Source of the DNA: Clostridiales bacterium | Lineage (GTDB): Bacteria; Bacillota; Clostridia; Oscillospirales; Oscillospiraceae | DNA: 51,099 nt | Reading direction: 5' to 3' | Assembly: GCA_020859945.1 (NCBI GenBank) | Contig: JAJBVG010000083.1 | Coordinates: forward strand, 85,659 to 136,757 | In this document: positions 1 to 8,124 of the stretch, in pieces | Numbering within the stretch: the first letter of the stretch is position 1 | Layout of the letters: each line of letters opens with the position of its first letter | Made by a program: the position numbers and the translations under genes | The notes under the pieces: model-generated | Seen by the model: only the letters and a program-made list of their open reading frames with translations | Database searches by the model: none | What the model was told of the DNA's origin: nothing

Positions 1-423
1 GTCAGCGGCGTGGCGATGGTGCAAATCATGATCAACTCCGGCGTCAACCACTCCGGTCTGGACGGAATGTTGACCATCATCAGCAGCTTTCTGGTGGACA
101 GCGTGGGCAAGTATTTCCCCATTATCTCCCCGCTGTTGGGGGTGCTGGGGGCCTTTGTCTCCGGTTCCTGTACCGTGTCCGGTGTGCTATTTGGCCCTCT
201 CCAGTACCAGACCGCCGAAATGCTGGGGCTTTCCACCGCCTCCATCATCGGCTTGCAGATGTCCGGCGGCGCCATCGGCAACATGATTTGTATCAACAAC
301 GTGGTGGCCGTGGCCTCCACCACCAACGCCGTTGGCAAGGAGGGGGACATCATCCGTATCAACCTGCTGCCCTGCCTGATTTACTGCGCGGGGGTGCTGG
401 CGGTGTACGCCGTGTTTGGGTAG
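1..423 (+). CDS. lctP: L-lactate permease, C-terminal part (cut by window edge)
   Basis: Open reading frame entering from the left edge; only the last 140 residues are present, against roughly 530-550 for the family. It would be a multi-pass membrane permease importing lactate or glycolate with protons. The visible part is strongly hydrophobic and holds the family's C-terminal signatures, GAFVSGSCTVSG and GNMICINNVVA. A GC-rich hairpin follows the stop and separates it from the convergent gene. The start and upstream context lie outside the window. Family assignment is by motif recognition. Confidence 0.85.
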   Translation, partial: VSGVAMVQIMINSGVNHSGLDGMLTIISSFLVDSVGKYFPIISPLLGVLGAFVSGSCTVSGVLFGPLQYQTAEMLGLSTASIIGLQMSGGAIGNMICINNVVAVASTTNAVGKEGDIIRINLLPCLIYCAGVLAVYAVFG

Positions 424-457
424 ACACCATAAAGAGAAAAATCCAAAGAATATATAC

Positions 458-502
458 AGACCGCAGGGCTGCGGAATGAATCCCGCCCTGCGGTCTTGGT
501 TT
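458..502. terminator. Bidirectional terminator hairpin between convergent genes
   Basis: A 12-bp perfect stem, AGACCGCAGGGC (458-469) pairing with GCCCTGCGGTCT (485-496), followed by TTGGTTT. It lies between the convergent lactate permease and Gx transporter genes and could end transcripts from both sides. The T-run on the plus side is interrupted. Confidence 0.7.
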
Positions 503-518
503 CTCTATTGAAGGAAGC

Positions 519-1028
519 TCACCGTTGTCCCCCGTTGAACAGCGACTCCGGTAGCCGCCGGACCACCTGGGCGCTGAGGATGCCAATCGCAAACCCCGCC
601 GCCAGGCCGCTCCACCACAAAATCAGCAGGTAGTAGGACACCCGCCAGGTGCCCAGCAGTACCATGGCGATGAGAATCTGCCCCACATTGTGGGCGATGC
701 CTCCGGCGATGCTCACCGTCAGCATTTTGAACTTCCCGGTGCGTTTCAGCAGAATCATCACCGCGCCGGAGAGCAGTCCTCCCGCGGCGGCGTACATCAG
801 GCTGAAGGCGTTGCCGAAGGTCATGGAAACCAGCAAAATCCGCAGCAGATTGATGATGATGGCGTCCCGGTCTCCCATGCGGTACAGGGCCACCATCACC
901 ACCAGGTTGGTCAGGCCCAGCTTGACGCCGGGGACAGCAAAAAACGCCGGAAACAGCGACTCCACATAGCTCAGCACCAAGGCCAGCGCAATGAGCAGGC
1001 CGTATTGGGCCACCCGTCTGGTTTTCAT
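519..1028 (-). CDS. Gx transporter family membrane protein (heptaprenyl diphosphate synthase component I-like)
   Basis: A 169-residue multi-pass membrane protein beginning MKTRRVAQYG, with about five hydrophobic segments and the motifs PGVKLGLTNL and FGNAFSLMYAAAGG. These match the family annotated as Gx transporter or heptaprenyl diphosphate synthase component I, an ECF-S-like fold. The reading frame stays open further upstream, but this start has an AGGTGAG-type site (GGAGGTGAGAGG) and avoids overlap with the NusG-II gene 13 bp upstream. In Clostridia this pair often sits near flavin or quinone redox genes, but none are present here. Substrate unknown. Confidence 0.8.
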   Translation of the reverse strand: MKTRRVAQYGLLIALALVLSYVESLFPAFFAVPGVKLGLTNLVVMVALYRMGDRDAIIINLLRILLVSMTFGNAFSLMYAAAGGLLSGAVMILLKRTGKFKMLTVSIAGGIAHNVGQILIAMVLLGTWRVSYYLLILWWSGLAAGFAIGILSAQVVRRLPESLFNGGQR

Positions 1029-1041
1029 CCTCTCACCTCCG

Positions 1042-1446
1042 TCACTTGGCCACCGCGTCCAGCGCCTGTTCGTCCTCGCCGCTGATTTCCACCACCACCC
1101 GGTTGGGCAGGCAGATGAGGCTGTCCCCGGCGTAGCGAATTTTGCCCTGCTTGACACACAGCTGGTCGGGGCAGTCGGCCTCCTCCATGTGGACTGTACC
1201 GTCCTCAATGACTACCAGGTTGGTGGTATCGCCGTCCTCGTCCTGGACGGCATAGGTGGCGTCCTCGTCCAGCGGGAGGGTGGCCACCACCTCGTTGTCC
1301 TGGCGGATGGTGACGGTCAGACCGTCGCTGGTGCTGTTCATCCTGGACAGCAGCACGAAGGCTGTCAGCCCCAGCCCCACCAGCACCAGCGCAGCCAGCA
1401 GGAGAAGGTCGTATCGTTTTTTGAGAGGCGTTTTGTGGTCGCGCAT
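1042..1446 (-). CDS. NusG domain II-containing membrane-anchored protein
   Basis: A 134-residue protein with an N-terminal membrane anchor (about residues 12-34) and an extracytoplasmic domain. It has the NusG-II hallmarks: a conserved two-cysteine loop (CPDQLCVKQG) and a later Cys in SLICLPNRVVVEI. Despite the family name it has no transcription role that can be inferred here. It is first in a two-gene operon with the Gx transporter, 13 bp apart, and has a good sigma-A-type promoter upstream. The pairing is recurrent in Firmicutes and points to an envelope redox or cofactor function (inference). Confidence 0.85.
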   Translation of the reverse strand: MRDHKTPLKKRYDLLLLAALVLVGLGLTAFVLLSRMNSTSDGLTVTIRQDNEVVATLPLDEDATYAVQDEDGDTTNLVVIEDGTVHMEEADCPDQLCVKQGKIRYAGDSLICLPNRVVVEISGEDEQALDAVAK

Positions 1447-1516
1447 AGAGTGACTCCTTTATGGTTGAAACTGGCGGAAAAACGGCCCGGTTAGTCCCGG
1501 CTACCCCACGCCTCTT

Positions 1517-1545
1517 AGTGTAACGGAAAAAGAGGCGCAATTCAA
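1517..1545 (-). promoter_or_regulatory. Promoter for the NusG-II / Gx transporter operon
   Basis: On the minus strand a TTGAAT -35 box (1540-1545) and a TACACT -10 box (1517-1522) are separated by exactly 17 bp, about 70 bp upstream of the NusG-II start. Confidence 0.65.
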
Positions 1546-1562
1546 GAGGGTTTGACCGATTT

Positions 1563-2099
1563 TTAGGTGATTTTCTCGAGATAGTGGGCTGGGACCGCCT
1601 TTGTCAGCCACACGCTGTTGACGCTCCGATAGAACCGGAACCCGTCCGCGTGCATTTTGCTACTGAGGACCCGGTACACCACCGGCTTTCCACGGCACTG
1701 CCCGCGCTTTTTGGCCGCAGCGTAGTCCGCCGTGAGGTGGACGTACAGCCGGGACATGCGCAGCAGTCCCTGCTCGTCAATGGAGGCGGTGAACTTTTGC
1801 CCCGTCCCATGGTAGAGGATTTCCGGCGGCTCTACCTCCTCCAGTTCCACATCCACCGGGACAGAGTGGCCCTGGTTGGCCCGGATGAGGGTCTTGTCCT
1901 CGTTGAAGGAGTACCGCTGTTTTTCGTCCTCCCGGACGAGCTGTTCCAGCGTCTCCATGGTCAGAGGGTGGGTGCGATTGACCCCGGCGATCAGCTCGTC
2001 CACCTCCGCCCACCCGTGTTCGTCCAGGGTGATGCCGATGTCCTCTGGATGGTGGCGCAGAATCCGGCACAGATACTTGCTGGTGTTTTTCATGGACAT
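1563..2099 (-). CDS. kptA: RNA 2'-phosphotransferase (Tpt1/KptA family)
   Basis: A 178-residue protein of the family that moves a 2'-phosphate from RNA to NAD+, giving ADP-ribose 1'',2''-cyclic phosphate. N-terminal winged-helix part: CRILRHHPEDIGI and HGWAEVDELI. C-terminal ADP-ribosyltransferase-like part: ILYHGTGQKF and RLYVHLTADY. The start at 2099 is preferred because GGAGG lies 8 nt upstream of that ATG; an in-frame ATG at 2114 would overlap this site. Bacteria lack the tRNA-splicing pathway this enzyme serves in yeast, so the cellular substrate is unclear. Confidence 0.93.
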   Translation of the reverse strand: MSMKNTSKYLCRILRHHPEDIGITLDEHGWAEVDELIAGVNRTHPLTMETLEQLVREDEKQRYSFNEDKTLIRANQGHSVPVDVELEEVEPPEILYHGTGQKFTASIDEQGLLRMSRLYVHLTADYAAAKKRGQCRGKPVVYRVLSSKMHADGFRFYRSVNSVWLTKAVPAHYLEKIT

Positions 2100-2182
2100 T
2101 ATTTTATCCTCCATCTGTGCTGTCGGCGCCCCGATTTAGTGCGAAAACCGAAGAAAGGGCGGCTCGGCGCAGTGGTTTGTGC

Positions 2183-2211
2183 TTGACTGATTTGGTGCGA
2201 TAGTTTATGCT
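2183..2211 (+). promoter_or_regulatory. Promoter for the aminotransferase operon
   Basis: TTGACT (2183-2188), a 17-bp spacer and TATGCT (2206-2211). Transcription from here would give a leader of about 200 nt that includes the 2317-2386 repeat before the aminotransferase start. Confidence 0.65.
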
Positions 2212-2316
2212 ATCATTGTTACAATAAAAAAGCAAGGGCAACCCTTGAGAATTGAAAAACTGGCGATTCCTTTGAATCAGAATCAATTATCTCATTTGAA
2301 AATATTACCGCACATT

Positions 2317-2386
2317 TGTAGGGACGGCCCGTGGCCGCCCGAAAACAGAACGCAAAACCAGCGCCCGGCGGAGCGCCGCCCCTACA
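2317..2386. repeat. Short intergenic repeat with TGTAGGG/CCCTACA ends
   Basis: A 70-bp GC-rich element bounded by inverted ends TGTAGGG (2317-2323) and CCCTACA (2380-2386), with internal inverted GGCCGCCC / CGGCGGAGCGCCGCC segments able to form a large hairpin. A related TGTAGGGGCGGAGGGCG fragment occurs near 44475. Short GC-rich elements with these ends are, from general knowledge, scattered through Oscillospiraceae genomes. This copy lies in the 5' leader of the aminotransferase operon. Confidence 0.65.
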
Positions 2387-2418
2387 CATACAGAATCAAA
2401 AAAGAGAGGAAGTTTCAA

Positions 2419-3597
2419 ATGCCGCAGCTGAGCAAACGAGTAGGAACCTTCACCGATTCGGTCATCCGCCGTATGACCCGCATCAGCGACCACTATGGGG
2501 CCATCAACCTGTCCCAGGGCTTCCCGGACTTCGACCCGCCCAAGCCCATTTTGGACGCGCTGGCAAAGGCCGCCTACGCCGGACCCCACCAGTATTCCAT
2601 CACCTACGGGGCCGAGAACTTCCGCCAGGCCCTGGCGGAGAAACAGGGCAGAGCCATCGGCAGGGACATCGACCCGGAGACGGAGATCGTTGTCACCTGC
2701 GGCGGCACCGAGGCCATGATGTGCGCCATGATGACGGTGTGCAACCCCGGCGACAAGGTGCTGGTGTTCTCGCCCTTCTACGAAAACTACGGGGCGGACG
2801 CCATTCTCTCCGGCGCGGAGCCGATTTACGTTCCCCTGGTGCCGCCGGAGTACAACTTCGACCTCTCTCTGGTGGAGGACGGTTTTCGGCAGGGGGCCAA
2901 GGCCATTGTGGTCTGCAATCCCTCCAACCCCTGCGGCAAGGTGTTCACCGAGGAGGAACTGCTAGCCATCGGCAGACTGGCGGTGCAGTACGACGCTTAC
3001 GTCATCACCGATGAGGTCTATGAGCACATGGTTTACGCCCCCTACCACCACACCTGCATGGCGGCTCTGCCGGGGATGTATAATAACACCATCACCTGCA
3101 ACTCCCTGTCCAAGACCTATTCCATCACCGGCTGGCGGCTGGGCTACCTGATTGGGCCGGAGGAAGTGGTAGAAAACGCCAAAAAGGTCCACGACTTCCT
3201 GACCGTGGGCGCGGCCGCGCCCTTGCAGGAGGCGGCGACGGTGGGGCTGCGGTTCGACCAGAGCTATTACGACGCCCTGCGGGAGACCTACACCCAAAAG
3301 CGGGACTTCTTCCTGGCGGGCCTTGACCAGGCGGGTCTGAAACACAACGTCCCCCAGGGTACGTATTTTGTTATGGTGGACATCCAGGAGTTTTTGGACC
3401 TGCCCATGTTCGCCGGTTACACCGATTTGCAGTTCTGCGAGTGGATGATCCAGCACGTGGGCGTGGCGGCGGTGCCCGGCTCCAGCTTCTTCCGGGAACC
3501 CATCAACAACTACATCCGGCTCCACTTCGCCCGGGAGGAATCCACCCTGGAGGAGGTCATTCGGCGGCTCACCAAAATGGAGGCGCTGGTCAAATGA
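2419..3597 (+). CDS. Pyridoxal-phosphate aminotransferase class I/II
   Basis: A 392-residue fold-type I aminotransferase. Visible landmarks: substrate loop LSQGFPDFDPP (31-41), PLP-binding CGGTEAM (94-100), NPSNPCG (167-173), ITDEVYEH with Asp198, the Schiff-base lysine K232 in SLSKTYS, and Arg240 in GWRLGY. The LSQGFPDF start resembles methionine or kynurenine aminotransferases, but the substrate cannot be fixed. The start has an AGAGAGGAAG site; the frame stays open upstream through the repeat but lacks a site. Its stop overlaps the next gene by 4 nt, so the two are translationally coupled. Confidence 0.9.
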   Translation: MPQLSKRVGTFTDSVIRRMTRISDHYGAINLSQGFPDFDPPKPILDALAKAAYAGPHQYSITYGAENFRQALAEKQGRAIGRDIDPETEIVVTCGGTEAMMCAMMTVCNPGDKVLVFSPFYENYGADAILSGAEPIYVPLVPPEYNFDLSLVEDGFRQGAKAIVVCNPSNPCGKVFTEEELLAIGRLAVQYDAYVITDEVYEHMVYAPYHHTCMAALPGMYNNTITCNSLSKTYSITGWRLGYLIGPEEVVENAKKVHDFLTVGAAAPLQEAATVGLRFDQSYYDALRETYTQKRDFFLAGLDQAGLKHNVPQGTYFVMVDIQEFLDLPMFAGYTDLQFCEWMIQHVGVAAVPGSSFFREPINNYIRLHFAREESTLEEVIRRLTKMEALVK

Positions 3598-4661
3598 ACC
3601 AGGTGTTTTTTTGCAACTACTCTGTGGGGGAGCGGGTCTACGACAAAGTTCCTGACGTGTGCACGCCCTATGGTTCCCGCGTGCTGCTCATCGGCGGGGA
3701 GCGGGCGCTGGCCGCCGCCGGGGACGAGCTGACCGCCGCCCTCCGGGACAGCGGATTGGAAATCGTGGACACTGTCGTTTTTGGCGCAGACTGTACCCTG
3801 GAGGACATTCACCGCTGGGCGGACCATGCAAAGGCGCTTTCGGTGGACATGATTTTTGGCATGGGCGGCGGCAAAGCCCTGGACACCGCCAAGGGCGCGG
3901 CCTGGGAAGCGGGACTGCCCGTCTTTACTTTCCCCACCATCGCGGCCACCTGCGCCGCCTACACCGCCCTGTCGGTGGTTTATCGGGAGGACGGCAGCTT
4001 CGACCACTTTTATTACTATGACCGCCCGCCCCGGCACTGTTTTATTCAGCTGGAGGTCATCGCCAACGCCCCGGCAGAGTACCTTCGGGCGGGGATGGGG
4101 GACACCATCGGCAAGCACTTTGAATGTCACTTCGCGGCGCGGGGAGACGAGCTGGCCCACAGCTCTGCTCTGGGCCGGGAGATCAGCAACCTGTGTTACC
4201 AGCCCCTGGCCCAGTACGGCATCCGCGCCCTGAACGATTGCCGCAGCCACCGGGTCTCTTACGAATTGGAACAAGCGGTGCTGGCGGTCATCGTCAGCAC
4301 TGGGCTGGTGTCCCTGCTGGTGCTGGATGACTACAACTGTGCCATCGCTCACTCCGTCTACTACGGGCTGGTGCTGTTGCCGGGCTTTGAGGAGGACAAC
4401 CTCCACGGCAACGTGGTGGCCTATGGGGTGCTGGTGCAGCTGGCGGTAGACGGCGATTTAGAGGAGGCCACCCGGCTGAAATCCCTGCTGCAAGGGCTGG
4501 GCATTCGCACCACTCTGGCGGAGATGGGCGTTCCCCTGGACCGGGCGACCCTGGCCCCAGTGCTGCGGGAGACAGTGACCGGGCCGGACATGGAGCACAT
4601 TCCCTACCCGGTGTCTGAGGAGATGATTTATTCCGCAATGGAATTAGTCGAAACATTATAA
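3594..4661 (+). CDS. Iron-containing alcohol dehydrogenase family protein (glycerol dehydrogenase-like)
   Basis: A 355-residue protein with the NAD-binding motif GMGGGKALDTAK (89-100) and the three metal ligands expected from glycerol dehydrogenase: Asp170 (GMGDTIGK), His253 (AIAHSVYYG) and His271 (LHGNVVAYG). The spacing of these ligands closely matches bacterial GldA. Its start overlaps the aminotransferase stop (ATGA). In this operon the dehydrogenase could reduce the 2-oxo acid or aldehyde made by the aminotransferase, although GldA-like enzymes normally use polyols (inference). Substrate unknown. Confidence 0.88.
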   Translation: MNQVFFCNYSVGERVYDKVPDVCTPYGSRVLLIGGERALAAAGDELTAALRDSGLEIVDTVVFGADCTLEDIHRWADHAKALSVDMIFGMGGGKALDTAKGAAWEAGLPVFTFPTIAATCAAYTALSVVYREDGSFDHFYYYDRPPRHCFIQLEVIANAPAEYLRAGMGDTIGKHFECHFAARGDELAHSSALGREISNLCYQPLAQYGIRALNDCRSHRVSYELEQAVLAVIVSTGLVSLLVLDDYNCAIAHSVYYGLVLLPGFEEDNLHGNVVAYGVLVQLAVDGDLEEATRLKSLLQGLGIRTTLAEMGVPLDRATLAPVLRETVTGPDMEHIPYPVSEEMIYSAMELVETL

Positions 4662-4679
4662 CGGAGGAGAGAGAACCAC

Positions 4680-6026
4680 ATGAGAGAAAAGAGCGTAACC
4701 ACCAAAAACCTGCTGAAATTTATTTTCGGCTCCGCCTTCGGCATCCTGATGTTCCTGGTCCCCATCCCCCAGGGGGACAGCTTCACCACTCTGCTGGACT
4801 ACATCAAAACCTTCCTGAAAAACCTGTTCGGCGCTTCGCTGCCCTATGTTCTGATGGTGTTGATGATTATTTCCGGCGTGCTGACCCTGTACAACTTTAT
4901 CTGCAAGCCGGACTGGATTCAGAACAACAACTACCTGAAAAAGGGCTTTTCCGCCACCCCCTTCTACCTGGTTTCCAAGGAGCTGGGCATGGTCATCACC
5001 TGCATGGTGGTGCTGGGCTTCGGCCCGGAGTGGGTGCTTTCGGCGGACACCGGTGTGTCTATGGTGGACCTGTGCTGCACCCTGGTCTGCATCGTGCTGA
5101 GCTTTAGCTTCCTGATGCCCTTCCTGACGGACTGCGGCATTATGGAGTTCTTCGGCGTGATTTTGCGCCCGGTGGTTCACCCCCTGTTCAAGGTGCCGGG
5201 CCGGGCCTCCATCGACCTGATCGCCTCCTGGTTTGGCGCGTCCAACGCCGCCGCCATCCTGACCCGGGAGCAGTATATGCGGGGCTTCTACACCAAGCGG
5301 GAGGCTGGGTATATCATGACCAACTTCTCTCTGGTGTCCATCCCCTTCTGTCTGTTGGTGGCCACCACCGTGGGCATTTCCAACCTGTTCCCCGCGTTCT
5401 ATCTCAGCATCTGCATCACCGGCGTGGTGCTTGCGGTCATCATCGCCCGCATCCCACCCATCCGCACCCTGCCGGACACCTACCAGGAGCAGGTGGGACA
5501 GCAGTTGGTGGAGGATGTGCCCCCGGAGAAGGGCCGTCTCGCCTACGCGGTAGAGCTTGGCTGCAAGCGGGCCGAGAGCTTCCACATCAGAAATATTCTG
5601 GAAGGCGGCCTTGAGGTGGTCGTGGGGATGCTCTTCGACCTGATCCCCATCGTTATCGCCTGGGGCACCGTGGCGCTGATTATCGCCACCTACACCCCGG
5701 TGTTCAACTGGCTGTCCTATCCCATGCGGCTGTACCTCCAGGTATTCGGCGTCGCGGAGGCCGCGACGGTGGCTCCGGCGACCCTGGTGGGCTTCATGGA
5801 TATGTTCATCCCCGCCCTGCTCATCGGCGGGGTGGAGTCGGTCAAGACCAAGTTCATCATCGGCGCACTGTCTCTGGTGCAAATCATTTACCTGACCGAG
5901 GTGGGCACCATCATCATCAAGAGCGAAATTCCCCTGAACCTGTGGAAGCTGTTCGTCATCTTCCTGGAACGCACCCTCATTGCCATTCCCATTCTGGTGC
6001 TGCTTGCCAACCTGTTTGTGGGGTAA
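4680..6026 (+). CDS. YjiH family transporter-like membrane protein
   Basis: A 448-residue polytopic membrane protein with a GGAGGAG site just before its ATG and an 18-bp gap after the dehydrogenase. Hydrophobic segments run throughout, with the gate-type motifs LPFLTDCGIMEF-like (MPFLTDCGIMEFFG) and SWFGASNAAAILTREQY. Both are typical of the YjiH / nucleoside-recognition-domain family, whose substrates are unsettled. As third gene after an aminotransferase and a dehydrogenase it probably imports the amino-acid-like substrate or exports the product (inference). A hairpin follows the stop. Confidence 0.85.
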   Translation: MREKSVTTKNLLKFIFGSAFGILMFLVPIPQGDSFTTLLDYIKTFLKNLFGASLPYVLMVLMIISGVLTLYNFICKPDWIQNNNYLKKGFSATPFYLVSKELGMVITCMVVLGFGPEWVLSADTGVSMVDLCCTLVCIVLSFSFLMPFLTDCGIMEFFGVILRPVVHPLFKVPGRASIDLIASWFGASNAAAILTREQYMRGFYTKREAGYIMTNFSLVSIPFCLLVATTVGISNLFPAFYLSICITGVVLAVIIARIPPIRTLPDTYQEQVGQQLVEDVPPEKGRLAYAVELGCKRAESFHIRNILEGGLEVVVGMLFDLIPIVIAWGTVALIIATYTPVFNWLSYPMRLYLQVFGVAEAATVAPATLVGFMDMFIPALLIGGVESVKTKFIIGALSLVQIIYLTEVGTIIIKSEIPLNLWKLFVIFLERTLIAIPILVLLANLFVG

Positions 6027-6054
6027 CGTCCCGCGCTGCTTCTGTATCATAAGC

Positions 6055-6093
6055 AAAAGAGAAGGCTCTCCCGCAATGGGAAAGCTTTCTTTT
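6055..6093. terminator. Probable terminator between yjiH-like gene and hisB
   Basis: An imperfect inverted repeat: AAAAGAGAAGGCTCTCCC, loop GCAA, then TGGGAAAGCTTTCTTTT. It lies between convergent genes, with A-rich and T-rich flanks on its two sides. Confidence 0.5.
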
Positions 6094-6114
6094 GGTGTGA
6101 TTTTGGCCGAGAGG

Positions 6115-6702
6115 TCAGAGACTGCCCTTGGTGGACAACACGTCCTGAATCCGCTCGTCGTACTGGGTGGCCTGGTCCAGCGCCTTGGCGAAGGCTTTGA
6201 ACATGGCCTCCATGATGTGATGGTCGTTTTCGCCGTAAAGCACCTTGATGTGCAGGTTCATGGCGGCGGAGTAGCTGACGGCGTAGAAAAACTCCTTTGC
6301 CATCTGGGTGTCCATGCCCCCCACGCTCTGGTTGGTGAAGCCCCCGTCAAAGACCAGATAGGGCCGCCCGCTCAGGTCCACTGCACAGAGGACCAGCGCC
6401 TCGTCCATGGGCAGGAGGCAGCTCCCGTAGCGGCGGATGCCCTTTTTGTCCCCCACCGCCTGGCGGATGGCGGTCCCCAGCACAATGCCGGTGTCCTCGA
6501 TGGAGTGGTGGCAGTCCACCCAGGTGTCGCCATCGCAGTCCACCGCCAGGTCGAACAGGCCGTGGCGGGCAAAGCCGTCCAGCATGTGGTCAAAAAAACC
6601 GATTTTGGTGTGGACAGCGCTCTTGCCCGTGCCGTCCAGGTTCAGGGTCACGCTGATTTTGGTCTCTTTGGTGTTGCGCTCTATCGTTGCGGTTCGTTCC
6701 AT
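6115..6702 (-). CDS. hisB: Imidazoleglycerol-phosphate dehydratase
   Basis: A 195-residue enzyme that dehydrates imidazole glycerol phosphate to imidazole acetol phosphate in histidine synthesis. Metal-binding motifs are intact: GFFDHMLDGFARHG, CHHSIEDTGI and ENDHHIMEAMFKAF. The length is that of a stand-alone dehydratase without the phosphatase domain. The start (MERTATIERNT) follows an AGGAGGAC site. It lies 25 bp downstream of the SEDS gene on the same strand with no promoter visible between, and no other his gene is in the window. Confidence 0.95.
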   Translation of the reverse strand: MERTATIERNTKETKISVTLNLDGTGKSAVHTKIGFFDHMLDGFARHGLFDLAVDCDGDTWVDCHHSIEDTGIVLGTAIRQAVGDKKGIRRYGSCLLPMDEALVLCAVDLSGRPYLVFDGGFTNQSVGGMDTQMAKEFFYAVSYSAAMNLHIKVLYGENDHHIMEAMFKAFAKALDQATQYDERIQDVLSTKGSL

Positions 6703-6727
6703 GAGAATTGTCCTCCTGTTCTGTGAT

Positions 6728-7945
6728 TTACCTGCCTCCCGGCACAAACAGCACGCTCTTCCGCGCCGTTCCACTGGTCGGCTCCGGCGTGGCGGTGTTC
6801 TTGAGCCAGTCGGGTTTGTTGCGGTGCTTGACCCCGGAGACCAGGCCCATGATGACATAGTTAGTGATGATGGAGGTGCCACCCAAGCTGAAAAAGGGCA
6901 GCGTCAGGCCGATGGTGGGCAGGATATAGAGGCACATGCCGATGTTGATGCCCACCTGGGCGATGAGCATTCCGGCGAAGCCAATGCACATCAGGGAGGA
7001 AACGGTGTCCGGCGCGGTGACGCCCACGTAAATGCACCGGAGGATGATAGCGGTCAGGATGCCGATGACCAGCAGCGCCCCCAGCAGCCCCCACTCCTCG
7101 CAGCAGGAGGAGAAGATAAAGTCGTTGAATCGCTGGGACAGCTTGTTGTTGATGGTGGACTGGGTCATGGCTCCCTGCATATAGCCCTGGCCGGTCAACC
7201 CGCCGGAGCGGATGGCCAGCAGCGAACGGCTCTGCTGGAACCCCGCGCCCAAGGGATCGTAGTCGTGGTCCAGGCAGCAGAGGATTCGCTTTTTCAGGTA
7301 ATTTTCCTCCGGCAGGTAGCCCCACAGCTTGTACCCGGCGAAGCCGATGACGGCGAAGCCCGCCGCGAACCACAGGGGATGCAGTCCCCCCACCCACAGC
7401 ATGACGGCGAAAATCGCCACGTAAATCAGGCAGGTGCCTGCGTCGCTGGAGATGACGTAAATCAGCCCCACAAAGTACAACAGCGCCGCACAGAACAGCA
7501 TCACGGAGACGATGTTGTTCATGCGCTTCTTTTCCTTGATATACGAAATCAATTGGGCGAAGAGGATGGTAAAGACAATTTTGTCCATCTCGGCGGGCTG
7601 GAGGGTGAAGGGGATCAGCGGCAGGGAGATCCAGGCCCGGTTGCCCATGTCGTCACCGGTGCCAAGGGGGATGAGCAGCAGCAGAAAGATGGTGGCCCCT
7701 GCCAGCAGCCACTTCCACTTGCTGCAAATCATCTCCAAATCCAGCTGACTGACCACAAAGTAGAGGACAATGCCAATGCACATGGCGATGGCCTGCTTCG
7801 CGGCGGAGGAGTGCAGACTGGCCCTGTAGCGGGTCGCGGAATAGATGAGTACGATGCCAAATAAATTGGCGGCGACACAGAGGGAGAGAAGGATATGATC
7901 GGCCTGTTTCAAAGCGTCCAGCACCAAATCACGGAGGGCAGACAT
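6728..7945 (-). CDS. SEDS family protein (RodA/FtsW/SpoVE-like peptidoglycan polymerase)
   Basis: A 405-residue polytopic membrane protein of the family that polymerises lipid II glycan strands, usually with a class B PBP. Motifs include RAWISLP, LQPAEMDK (family Pro-Ala/Ser-Glu) and, around residues 245-275, SGGLTGQGYMQG followed by NDFIFS, the loop carrying the catalytically important Asp. The C-terminal FFSLGGTSIITNYVIMG is typical. It resembles RodA more than FtsW. It leads an operon with hisB and has its own promoter; no mreCD or PBP2 gene is nearby. Confidence 0.88.
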   Translation of the reverse strand: MSALRDLVLDALKQADHILLSLCVAANLFGIVLIYSATRYRASLHSSAAKQAIAMCIGIVLYFVVSQLDLEMICSKWKWLLAGATIFLLLLIPLGTGDDMGNRAWISLPLIPFTLQPAEMDKIVFTILFAQLISYIKEKKRMNNIVSVMLFCAALLYFVGLIYVISSDAGTCLIYVAIFAVMLWVGGLHPLWFAAGFAVIGFAGYKLWGYLPEENYLKKRILCCLDHDYDPLGAGFQQSRSLLAIRSGGLTGQGYMQGAMTQSTINNKLSQRFNDFIFSSCCEEWGLLGALLVIGILTAIILRCIYVGVTAPDTVSSLMCIGFAGMLIAQVGINIGMCLYILPTIGLTLPFFSLGGTSIITNYVIMGLVSGVKHRNKPDWLKNTATPEPTSGTARKSVLFVPGGR

Positions 7946-7979
7946 GACGCCACCTCGTTTTCTTTTGAGATTGGTTCAC

Positions 7980-8008
7980 ATTCTACCACAGAACGGGGAT
8001 TCTGTAAA
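7980..8008 (-). promoter_or_regulatory. Promoter for the SEDS-hisB operon
   Basis: On the minus strand TTTACA (8003-8008), a 17-bp spacer and TAGAAT (7980-7985), about 35 bp upstream of the SEDS start codon. Confidence 0.65.
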
Positions 8009-8124
8009 GATGAGGCCGCGCAATTTGCCCTATTTGTCCCCTCCGCGCCCATTGGAGGTGGAAACCGTCCGGCAAATGTGATACAATAACGGAAACGACT
8101 GAAAAAAGAGGGGAGAGGGGCTGC

